From the NCBI GenBank assembly GCA_033977485.1, contig CM066989.1:96553887-96617886 (forward strand): a stretch of 64,000 nt of DNA. Direction: 5' to 3'. Shown one piece after another: positions 45,441-54,647 of this stretch. The position numbers and the translations under genes are program-made. Origin of the DNA: Hydrangea macrophylla (taxonomy: Eukaryota; Streptophyta; Magnoliopsida; Cornales; Hydrangeaceae). The notes below the pieces were generated by a model. It was not told where the DNA came from. It made no database searches and worked only from the letters and a program-made list of their open reading frames with translations. Positions within the stretch are counted from its first letter, which is position 1; every line of letters starts with the position of its first letter.

Positions 45441-45560
45441 TTCGATCGCTCGAACTGGTTTCGAGCGATCGAAGGGGAGATGTTCGATCGATCGAACAAT
45501 TTTTCAAGCGATCGAAGTCTACTCCAGTTCGATCGATCGAACTCAGTTCAATCGATCGAA
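45441..45560. repeat. paired 14-bp palindromes, second internal cluster
   Basis: Pairs 45441 (TTCGATCGCTCGAA) and 45460 (TTCGAGCGATCGAA), 19 bp; 45483 (perfect) and 45503 (TTCAAGCGATCGAA), 20 bp; 45528 (perfect) and 45547 (TTCAATCGATCGAA), 19 bp. The cluster ends 80 bp before the ATG of the third ORF. Confidence 0.85.
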
Positions 45561-45639
45561 CGCCAGCAGTGTTTGTTTTGTTTCTTTTTCTCTCTATTCT
45601 TATCTATATCTTGTGTGGTCTTATTTTCAGGACTACCAG

Positions 45640-47019
45640 ATGAATCCAGTGACGGGCTATCATAAGTCCAAGCCCCTCGACCGTACTATACCAGATCCGG
45701 TACCCGCACACGGGTTCTGGAATAACGAGGATAGGGTTTGGTTCGAGCGGTACTTTCAGACACGGATGGTTATGATTGAGCGCCCTATTGAGCACATCTG
45801 GACTGAGAGCCCGTGGTTCCTTACACGCATCCGCTCTATGCCTCACTGGTTCGATCTCCTGTCGTTGGCCAAGAGGGTCAACCTATCCTGGATTAGAGGT
45901 GCGTGTGCGACTATGATCAGCGACCCGTTTACACCATTCACCTACCATGCCTTCTTTCGGAGTCGCTCATTCATCATCAGTCCCGCTACCGTTTCCGCCG
46001 CGTTGGGGGTACCAGAGGTACCTGATTATGTTTGCCCCCACCGGCCTGATGCACCCGTGACCCCACCATCCACTATTATCAGAGAGCTCACTGGAGGCGC
46101 CGTTCCGTCTTGGGATGGCGATGCTTTGATCGAGGACCACTGTCTCACCGATGACTACCACATGCTTCATTTGGTCCTCAGTAATTGCCTCCTAGTGACG
46201 TCCTATCGAGAGAAGATCGCGGCTTGGTATGCGCGAGTCTTATATGCTGTGGGGACGGGACAGCCTGTTTGTATACCCCGCCTATATATTGATTTTATGG
46301 TCCACCCCACCCGTTATATCTCGTCCAGGAAGCACCTGAAGGGTGCTTGGGCTATTCAGAGGGTCATGGCCGATGCCGGATTCCTCGAGCTCGCTGGGGA
46401 TGATATCCGCCCTTCTCCCCGCCGATTTAGCGAGGCGGCTGCTCGCCGCTCCGACGCCCAGAAGAGGAAGCGAAAGGGGAAAGGGACAGCGAGGGTGAGG
46501 GGAAGGAAGAAGAGGCGTGGTGGTACAGACACGGAGGCCGGAGCTTCAGGGACACCCACTGAGGTGGAGGAGCTTGATTCGGATGATGAGGATGATCCAG
46601 TTGCTGCGGTTCAGCAGTTTGAGCTGCGACAGCGGTCGCAGTCTCGTGCCCAGGGAGAGTCTTCTTCTTCTGTGCCTCTCCCGACAGTTCGCAAGCTATT
46701 ATTGGAGGAGAGAGAGGCCAGGATTAGACTCGAGGGCCGGATGGATCATATACAGACCTTGTTGGAGTCTATATTGATTCAGATAGGGGTTGATCAGGCT
46801 GTTCACTCTGCTCACCATCCCACAGCTACCCCTTCTGCCCCGCATGTTGCTACTCCTACTGATCCATCATCTGCTGCCCCAGCTTCTGAGGCTACTGATC
46901 CTGTTTCCACTACTGCTTCCGAGCCATCTACTACTGCTCCTACTACTACTGTATTGCCGCCTGCTCCCATCGACATCCCTTCTGATGTAGCAGATGATAC
47001 GCCGTCTGGGGTCGATTAG
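45640..47019 (+). CDS. Athila third ORF (459 residues), plant transposon-protein type
   Basis: This frame lies between pol and the 3' LTR, where Athila elements carry their extra or envelope-like gene. The ATG at 45640 comes 9 bp after a good splice acceptor (TTATTTTCAG ending 45630), so it is probably translated from a spliced subgenomic RNA. Residues 1-245 are a globular domain with conserved Trp and Pro positions (FWNNEDRVWFERYF, HWFDLLSLAKRVNLSWIRGACATM, HPTRYISSRKHLKGAW), which I recall as the putative plant transposon protein domain found in many retrotransposon-derived genes. Next come a basic nuclear-localisation-like stretch (KRKRKGKGTARVRGRKKRR), an acidic segment, a short coiled coil (LLLEEREARIRLEGRMDHIQ) and a Thr/Ser/Pro-rich tail. 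I see no signal peptide or membrane helix, so an envelope role is not supported. Confidence 0.7.
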   Translation: MNPVTGYHKSKPLDRTIPDPVPAHGFWNNEDRVWFERYFQTRMVMIERPIEHIWTESPWFLTRIRSMPHWFDLLSLAKRVNLSWIRGACATMISDPFTPFTYHAFFRSRSFIISPATVSAALGVPEVPDYVCPHRPDAPVTPPSTIIRELTGGAVPSWDGDALIEDHCLTDDYHMLHLVLSNCLLVTSYREKIAAWYARVLYAVGTGQPVCIPRLYIDFMVHPTRYISSRKHLKGAWAIQRVMADAGFLELAGDDIRPSPRRFSEAAARRSDAQKRKRKGKGTARVRGRKKRRGGTDTEAGASGTPTEVEELDSDDEDDPVAAVQQFELRQRSQSRAQGESSSSVPLPTVRKLLLEEREARIRLEGRMDHIQTLLESILIQIGVDQAVHSAHHPTATPSAPHVATPTDPSSAAPASEATDPVSTTASEPSTTAPTTTVLPPAPIDIPSDVADDTPSGVD

Positions 47020-49150
47020 TCTTAGTTGGGGAGGTGGTTTTTATGTATTTTTGGTTAGTAGTGTACTGATTCTTGTTATATTTTTGGTTGGTTGTATATG
47101 TTGGTGGTCTGGGTTGTATTATCTGGTTAGTTGGTATTGTATGGACAGTATTTATCACTGCTTGTATTTTAGTATATTCTGTTCATATTCCAGTGGTTTA
47201 GATTGATTGGATCATGGTTTTATCGTATTATTGTTATCTATTGATCCTGTCTGTTTTGGAGATTGTGTTCTACTTTTCTATGCTAGGTTGCTCGCTTGAG
47301 ATCATCAATTTGCTCCATACAGGTGATACCTATCTATTAATTTATTGAAAATCAACTTCTGGGGACTTTGTTGTTTTCAGTTGGGGGTAGGAGATAATAG
47401 ATAGGTATACAATCATAATGATCAGGTGTTGCACTTGGTAATGTTTTAAATTCAATGAGAACACAGTCTGTTAAAATTTTGAATTTTGAAAATTTTTATT
47501 GAATCATATTGATAGAATAACTCCGAATAACCTCTCCTGCTTGTTAATTAGACAATGATACATTTGTAGTATTCTTATCTTTTTATGGATTAAATCCACG
47601 CGTTTTTTCTGTAGCACTGAAATGAATTGCATCTGTAAAGCTAGTATGTACCCAATACTTGTGCACACTAATTGGCGGCCATGTAGAAAACTTGAAAATT
47701 GAGTTAAAATGAATATTGTGCGAAAAGAACAAGTAGTGGAAGCTAATAACCCTTTGTGAGCTTTTGAGCCAATCTTCATTTCTGAGGGGATTCTCATACA
47801 TTGTCGAATGGTTTTCTTGCGTATACTTGGTAAATTCGTTGTTAAGTCTCAGTTTTTTTTAAAGTTTTGACTGCTTGTTAGAGGAGAACGTTTAGGATTT
47901 ACCAATTACACTCGATGAACACTTAAGTGCTAAAAATTGAAAGTTGAGAAAATGATTCAAGCCATCGTTTACCCATTCCTTTACCTAATATAGCTCACCC
48001 TCATTCATTGAATCGTTTCACCCCTGATCCCACCTCAATTAAATATTTCCAATAAAATCACAAGAATCCAAACCTTTGATCTATACCTTGACCTCATTGA
48101 ACCGTTTGATAAATTTGTTGAGAATGAGTCATCAAAGTATGTGAAATGGAAGGAAGTTGTTGTGGGGATGTTCCAGGTTATATAAAAAAAAAAAAAAAAA
48201 AAAAATTGATGATGATGAATGAAGAGGTTAAAAAAAAAAAAAAAAAAAAAAAAAGGTATATGAAATGAATGGGAGAATGGGTGGAGAAAAGAATAAAGAA
48301 TACAAAGAGAAGTGGAAATTCCATCACATACTAAAAAGCATACTCTTCTCTACAACACCCCACCTACTAAATAAAAGCCATAATTCAAAGTCTTGAAGAT
48401 TCTCAACAATTGATTTGAACATGAAAGTGTGAGTTGAGTTATCCACGGTATTTCGCTCCTCTAGTAAGTAAGTATTCCATTCATGAGACTATACACTCTT
48501 AAATGTCCGTTTTTCATAGAGTCAAGTATGAAAGCATTAGCACTTAGAATATCATCCTTATCAAAGCTTTCATACGATGTGCGATCATTGTAAAGCAAGT
48601 TTCTGAGAGACGTTCTTTTTGAGTGTGACCAATGTGAGAATTGAGCTAAAACTGCAAGTTTCCAAAGTACAATAATCTAGATAACTCTTAATAAGGGTTG
48701 GATGCATGGTTGTTAATTTCACACACACACGGGTGCATGATGGTAATACATTTGTATATTTTACTTGGTAATATAGGAGAGCATGTGGATCTCTTTCATG
48801 GGTTGATAGAGAATATTATATTATTGTAGAGTTGAATTAACAATTTAATGGAAAGGTGAATTCTATAAGTTGTTTTAAACCTTCTTGAGCTTAAAATTGG
48901 AATTTTGTGGGTATATTCACTGCAAACCCTCACGAGACAACACTCGTCCACTAGGGGGAACCTAGGGGTTTAACGGCTTGTTGCATTTGCCAAATGCAAC
49001 CGCGATTCCTGCGAAAGTGAGTTAGGATTTTTCTCTCTATCTTAGTTTAGGTTGTTTTTAGTTTTTCTTTGTTTCTTAGTCGTGGTAGTATTAGTTTAGG
49101 AGTTTGTATTTTATTTTATTTTCGCTTTATCGCTAGGGACTAGCAATAAG
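47020..49150 (+). other. Athila 3' noncoding region
   Basis: About 2.1 kb without a credible gene. It holds two A-runs of 20 or more bases (about 48183-48205 and 48230-48254) separated by GATGATGATGAATG, and a G-rich CAGTTGGGGGTAGGAG near 47378 that resembles the terminal polypurine tract and may be a second, internal one. Confidence 0.6.
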
Positions 49151-49164
49151 CTAGTTGGGGGTTG
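49151..49164 (+). promoter_or_regulatory. Athila polypurine tract
   Basis: CTAGTTGGGGGTTG lies directly before the 3' LTR start TGCAAAG and is the expected second-strand priming site, although it contains several T residues. Confidence 0.6.
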
Positions 49165-50790
49165 TGCAAAGTGGGGGTATTTGTAAAATACAACCGCGCT
49201 AAAAGGAAGAATTGTAGTAGTTTTTATCACAACTTCCCGTGTTATCCGCAATTTGCATTACAAGGCTAATTTTTATACATTATGATTAATCTATGATAAG
49301 TTGTATTGGTTTAGCTGTTGTTTATGCAGATCACTGCTGTGCGGACTAAACAGATGAACATCAGAATAAATGGAATGCTGGAATGCAAACAAAAGAAGTC
49401 AAAGCTGAAAAGTGAAGTTCGATCGATCTAAGAAGGTTCGATCGATCGAGCGTTCGATCGCTCGAAGAGAGTAGAAGCGCTTGAGTCTTAAGGGTTCGAT
49501 CGATCGAAAGAAGTTCGATCGATCGAACGGGGTATTTCCAGTAACATTTGCGTGCGCAGCAGAATGCGGGTTTAACCCTAGTGCTTTAGGTTTTCTATTT
49601 ATATGCGTTTTGTACACGTCCATAAGGACGCCCACTTTTACATTTTAGCAGTTTAGAAGGAGAGATAGAGAGTTTGTTTGGTGTTTTTGTAGGTTTTTCA
49701 TATTGTGGATTGGATTTCTCGAAGTTTATACAAGTATCTTTCATTCCAGGTTACATATTTATTGCTTATTCATATTCTGCACGTGTTAGACGTAGTTAGA
49801 TCGCTTGTTTTACAGTGTTGCATGTTAAATAGTTATAAAACCATAGATTTTATAGTTTTCATGAATAACTCGCAACTAAACAAGGTGTTAATATTTTCTT
49901 ACGTTAAAAATCAATCCTCGACACTCCAGACGATGTCTGAGTAGTCCCAGGTTGGGAGAACACGATGAAACAGTGATCTCCAGCCTCTGCCATGCAGCAG
50001 GATAATCGCTGTGTTCGATCGATCGAAGTTAGTTCGATCGATCGAACCAGAGACAGTCAAGCGATCGAAGTCAGTTCGATCGATTGAGGGATGAAGGTCT
50101 TCGATCGATCGAAGGCGCGTCGATCGATCAAACTCCCTGATTCTTGAGGATGTTCCCTGCAGTATTCCAGGACCTTTTGTCTTAAGATGTGTTATCATTC
50201 TGTCCCAAACAAATGCTCAGTTTGTCAAAACAGTTTTAAAACTAAGGCCCTAAGGCATTTCTTTCAATACATTTTGCAAACCATCTTCAATGCTAATACC
50301 ATTGAGGATGCGAGTCTTAACTATTGAATTAAACCGCTTTTGTGTATTTCAATTTAACTGTGATGATATGGTCCCGGTCAAGAAAGGGCCATGGATTCTT
50401 TATCTTTTGAGGAATACGGACAACTGTAGGTAATATACTCCATTGTGCTTCAATGTAAATGCATGGTAGATGGCTAGGTTACTGCGGATTCGTGTAATCC
50501 CAACACTTTCTTTTAAAGTTAAACACCATAATTTCAAGTACTGTTTTAATTAGCTAGTTAGATTATTTAGTTAATTTTAATTATTTTCATTAGTAATCCT
50601 AGTTTGTGGAACTTTGTGTTCTACACCACCGTTCAAACTTATTTATTTTATTTTGTTTTCTTTTAGAGGATAGTCTAATTCAATAGGTCAACACCTTCCC
50701 TGTGGGATCGACCTGGTCTTACCAGATATTACTTGCACGTCTACCTACACTTGGGTATTGCACAAGAGCGCACAAGATTTTCTCGTGTCA
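49165..50790 (+). mobile_element. 3' LTR of the Athila element
   Basis: 1,626 bp. It differs from the 5' LTR at about five positions (for example GCCATGCAG versus GCCATACAG, CTTCGATCG versus CTTCTATCG, GATCAAACTC versus GATCGAACTC) and by one T in the GCATTTTCTTTC run. It ends TTCTCGTGTCA before the GTCAG duplication. Confidence 0.95.
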
Positions 50791-50795
50791 GTCAG
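50791..50795. repeat. Athila target duplication, right copy
   Basis: GTCAG, identical to 36222-36226. Confidence 0.95.
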
Positions 50796-52033
50796 GCTGG
50801 AGTTTCAGAAGAATCGTATGTGGGTAATGAGAAATACAATGAATATAAAAGATTATCAACTGAGAAATTGTACCCTTCATGTGAGGGTCCTGATACAACT
50901 CTTTCTGCTATAGTGGAACTGCACAACATTAAGAAGTAATTTGGTTGGTTGGGAAATAGTATAACGGCACTTTTGACCATCTTGAAAAGGTGGCTCCCAA
51001 AGGAAAACACGTTGCCGGAGAAGTATCCACACGAGTTTTCTGATGAAGGACCTTTGCTCGACGATAAAACTGTAACGTTGGAATCTGAACAATTTCAACA
51101 AATACGTAGATGGGTACTATTTCGACTTGACGTTCACGGACTCAATGACTACTACAGGTTTGAGGCATTTGTAACATATATATTGAACATATCCACATAT
51201 AACTACTAATATATAAACTACAAATTTCAGTGAGTATAAAGCGTTAAGACATTCCACTTGCGATAAATGAAAGGGGATTGCAATCACAGAAGTAGAGATA
51301 CAAACTTTTTTCATCCCTTGGTTATATGAAAAGGTATTCATCAGTCCACAAGAAATAAGAATACTAACATATGTAGTTTATTTAGTTAGATTCATATTGT
51401 ACTTATGAGAGTGTTTCCATTGAACAGTTGGTGTCTTCCGGTGAGACTGAGACAAATGCTATTTTGTGGCGATTAGTTCAAGGGCAAAAGCACACGGTCA
51501 AAACATTCAAAAAGTATCGCATTCATGGTTTTGTATTTTCTCCTAAGTCTCACGACGAAACTGTTGTCACGCAAGATAGCGGTGTTTGCATGAAGGCATG
51601 GACTACATTTAGGGCAAGAAAAAGTGATAAAAGGCTCAAGGATGCTTGGACAATGTGGTATGGGGTTATCAAACAAATAATTGAGTTAGACTATACAATA
51701 TTTAAAGAGGTAGTGTTTTATTGCGATTGGGTGGCGGTGGAGGACAAGACCAATGGTTGTAAACACTGTCCGGACTCTAACTTGGTGATGGTAAATTTTG
51801 CTAAGTTAAAGAGTAATGCCAATGATCTCGACGAGCCTCTCATTCTTGCTTCCGAGGCGAGTCAAGTATTCTATTCAAAAGACCTTATAAATCCGAATTG
51901 GTGGGTGGTTATACATTCACCGAAGAGATTGACCAGTCGAGTAGACGAGTTAGAGATACCAAGTGTCTTCCAATCCACTCTTGAAGACCAACCTCATTTG
52001 GAAGATCTGTTGAAGCAACATGGCTCTGCCTAG
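50796..52033 (+). pseudogene. TNP2-like transposase, C-terminal exons with catalytic core deleted
   Basis: This continues the gene that starts at 35825. Exon 50791-51157 reads AGVSEESYVGNEKY, then a TNP2-type LYPSCEGPDTTLSAIVELHNIKK and, after an in-frame TAA at 50937, FGWLGNSITALLTILKRWLP and ENTLPEKY. It then jumps to DEGPLLDDKTVTLESEQFQ. The large Transposase_21 region with the catalytic acidic residues, expected between these blocks, is missing. Exon 51231-51333 (EYKALRHSTC) has an in-frame TGA. Exon 51428-52033 carries the C-terminal domain known as DUF4216 (HGFVFSPKSHDETVVTQDSGVCMKAW, IELDYTIFKEVVFYCDWV). All junctions have GT-AG borders and matching phase. The gene cannot make an active transposase. 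Confidence 0.82.
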
Positions 52034-52217
52034 TGTTATTTATCTTGCATTAATTGCCTCTATGTTGAGTTTTAACCATATTTTTGTTTGGATTGTACGA
52101 CTTTTTGTACTGTTACTTGATTGAATGCAAAACTTTACTTTTCTTTAGATAATTGTTATGCGTTAATTATTATTCTTTGTTATCATTGTTGTTCGCATAC
52201 TACCACCTTGTTTTCAA

Positions 52218-53859
52218 ATGACAGGCATTGGAACTATGACATCAAGTGGAGGTAATTTTAACCCGAGTTCATCCCAACCATCTTCTTCAGTCCCGCCCGC
52301 ATCTGAGTCATCGGGAGGCAAAGCCCCAAAAGAAAAAATAAAAGTCACAATTGAAAATGACGGGTCTGTGGTGGGTGAATACTCGAAGATATGGAGTAGT
52401 CGTACGGGAGATTTTGTGAGAAATCACATTCCAATTAGCTACAATGATTGGCGAAAAGTGCCAAAGAATTTCAAAGACGATGTTTGGAATGCTTTAATGG
52501 TAAACTTTTGTGTGTAGGCTCTTTGTTTAATTAGTTGGTTTAGATAATATTTTCTTTTTAACATAACTATTCTATTCTACTACTAGGTTGAATTTGAACT
52601 TGATGTTCCACAATCCGTGGCTCGCCCATTTGCGGAGAAGTCGTGGCCCCAAAAATTTAGGACATACAAAAACAACTTACGGAACCTTGTGAGGAAAGGT
52701 CATCATGACGTGCCAAAATGTGTTGATCCACATTTATGGGCAAAGTTTTTAGAAAATGAGAGAGATCCAACAAAGGTGGAGCAAATTGCTAGAAATTTGA
52801 ACAACCGAAAAAAACTTAAGATTCCCCATTGTCTTGGGCGTCGTTCCTATGCTCAGAAACTATACTTAATGGTGCGTATAATGCCTTACACTTTTTCTGT
52901 TTAATGCAAGTTTTCCATAGCTAACTTGTTAAATTTCAATGTCTAGCGAAAAGAAAATCCTGACAAACACTACAGTCGTGTTGACAAATGGTTGGCGGCA
53001 CATGAGCATAGTGATGGGAGTGTCTTAGAGAGTGCTAAGAATAAATATGTGAGTAACATATTGTTTGTAGTTTTTAATTCATAGCTTAATTTTTTTAGTG
53101 TATTATCACAATATTTACTTTAAATGAATACAGGATGAAATAAAGGCAATTGAAAATTTAAGAAAAAGCAGTGACTTGACTGACGAGGGATATAGTAATA
53201 ATTGTGAAGACTTTGACAATGATGAGTTAACTCAAGTATTTGGAAAAGACAAAAGGGAAGGGGTTCGTGCTGTGGGTTCACGCATCTCTAAGAGGCAACT
53301 ACTTCATATCGGGTTGCCAATGTCCAAAAGTGAGGGAAAAAAGAAGATAACTGAAGAAGTTGCCGCATTGGAGGATAAGATCATTTCTCACGTTGACTCA
53401 AAATTTCACGATATGCAAGGTATAATTATGTCTTTAGTTTCGAAACTCTCAAATGTGAGTACCCCACCTATGGTTACTACTCCCTCAAGTGATTATGGAT
53501 CAAATTCAGTTAATTTTGCTACTCATTTAGCTCAAAACTTGAATAATGTTTTTGCCACGATTGTTTCACCTTCTACTCATCATATGCCTTCTACCATGCC
53601 TCCTCCCACCCACAAGCCCCCATGTGTATTATTTGATAAGTTTGGTAAACAATTGGCAAAAGGGTATGTTGTGACGGATGCTACAGCTAATGTCTGCCAC
53701 TCCAAACAAGTTGGTATTGGCGAAAAGAAAGTTTATATCGAGGAAGTGTTTGAGCCCGATGCTCGTTTGTGGGATCGTCACGATGGACATGACACATTGG
53801 CAGACTTTGTTCAAGGGGGATTTGTGATTTGGCTTCAGTGTTGGTTAAAGTTTGGTTGA
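52218..53859 (+). CDS. TNPA-like protein of the CACTA element, four exons, 464 residues
   Basis: Exons 52218-52499, 52587-52871, 52947-53048 and 53134-53859 join through GT-AG introns, every exon is a multiple of three, and no stop interrupts the frame. An ATG at 52236 (MTSSGG) is an alternative start if an acceptor at ATGACAG is used. Exons 1-3 encode the plant transposase Ptta/En/Spm family domain (Transposase_24): IWSSRTGDFVRNHIPISYNDWRKVP-like segment, WPQKFRTYKNNLRN, LGRRSYAQKLYLM, KWLAAHE. The last exon adds a predicted coiled coil (EEVAALEDKIISHVDSKFHDM) and a Ser/Thr/Pro linker. In En/Spm the equivalent protein binds the subterminal repeats and aids excision; the same role is inferred here. 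It lies 184 bp after the TNP2-like gene. Confidence 0.82.
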
Positions 53860-53862
53860 CTA

Positions 53863-54189
53863 TATTTGTCTTATTTTCTCTGACTTTAAATTTCAGACAT
53901 GGTTTATTTGTAAGTTGGTTTAGTTTAGTTTTGGATGGCTTTACTCTTTCAATTTCAGACATGGTTTGTTAGTTTTGGTTTGGACTTAGAAACAGTTTGT
54001 ATTTAAGGATAATTATGCCTATTTTGGATTATATTTTTTGTATTTAATATAGATTGAGCTTGTATTTATTATGGTTTGGATTTGAGCTTATCATATATGT
54101 TTATAGTAAATGTGATGTGGCTGTGATGGAAATTAGGTGCAAATAAAATTTGGGAGCATATTTTAGTATTTATGTTTTTCATATTTAAA
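53863..54189 (+). other. 3' untranslated sequence of the TNPA-like gene
   Basis: T-rich noncoding sequence with repeated ATTTCAGACATGGTTT phrases (about 53893 and 53955). No other feature seen. Confidence 0.5.
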
Positions 54190-54644
54190 ATAATTACTAA
54201 CGGATAATTTCCGTTAGTATTCTTACACATGTGTTAGAAAATAAACCGTTAGTAATAAAATTACTAACGGTTTATATCCGTTAGTAATTGTCTCGAAAGT
54301 GTTAGAAACTGTCATATTACATACCATCAGTAATGACATTACTAACGGTAATTTACCGTTAGTATTTTTGTATATAAAAGTGTTAGAAAATAAACCGTTA
54401 GAATAAATATTAGTAACGGAATATTTCCGTTAGGAATAATAAATTACTAATGGTAAATTACCATGAGTAAACATATTACTAACGGTCATTTACCGTTAGT
54501 AAAAATAATTTTCCTAACGGAAAATTACCGTTAGAAAATCCGTTAGAATTATTAGCCACGTTCTATTTCTAACGGTAAATTACCGTTACGAATAATTTTA
54601 CTAACGGTAAATTACCATTAGTAATGTGCCCTTTTGGTGTAGTG
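54190..54644 (-). repeat. right CACTA terminus and subterminal repeats
   Basis: More than fifteen copies in both orientations of ACTAACGG and CCGTTAGTAA half-sites, many joined as AACGGTAAATTACCGTTAG palindromes. The array ends at GGTGTAGTG, the complement of CACTACACC. It is about twice as long as the left array (33246-33450), an asymmetry known from En/Spm-type elements. Confidence 0.85.
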
Positions 54645-54647
54645 ATA
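54645..54647. repeat. CACTA target duplication, right copy
   Basis: ATA, identical to 33243-33245. Confidence 0.8.

Larger units (their letters stand above)
36227..50790 (+). mobile_element. Athila-lineage Ty3/gypsy retrotransposon, near intact
   Basis: 14,564 bp with LTRs of 1,627 and 1,626 bp that differ by about five substitutions and one T indel, a perfect tRNA-Asp primer binding site, an uninterrupted gag-pol, additional ORFs between pol and the 3' LTR including the Athila-type third ORF, a G-rich polypurine tract and a perfect 5-bp target duplication GTCAG. The layout, FMDD reverse transcriptase and tRNA-Asp primer are those of the Athila lineage. It is the youngest insertion of the nest. 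Confidence 0.95.
33246..54644 (+). mobile_element. CACTA (En/Spm) DNA transposon
   Basis: Terminal repeats start CACTACACCATTTGG at the left and end in the complement CACTACACCAAAAGG at the right. The flanking duplication is ATA. Both ends carry subterminal repeats of ACGGTAAATTACCGT type. It carries two genes: a TNP2-like gene (35824-52033), broken and internally deleted, and a TNPA-like gene (52218-53859). With the nested Athila removed it is about 6.83 kb. It lies in the 5' LTR of element B; the left LTR of B shows the empty site. Confidence 0.92.

Noticed and set aside
45613..45639. Third Athila ORF starting at 45613
   Set aside because: The first codon there is GTG within a pyrimidine-rich intron end; the first ATG is at 45640, after the acceptor.
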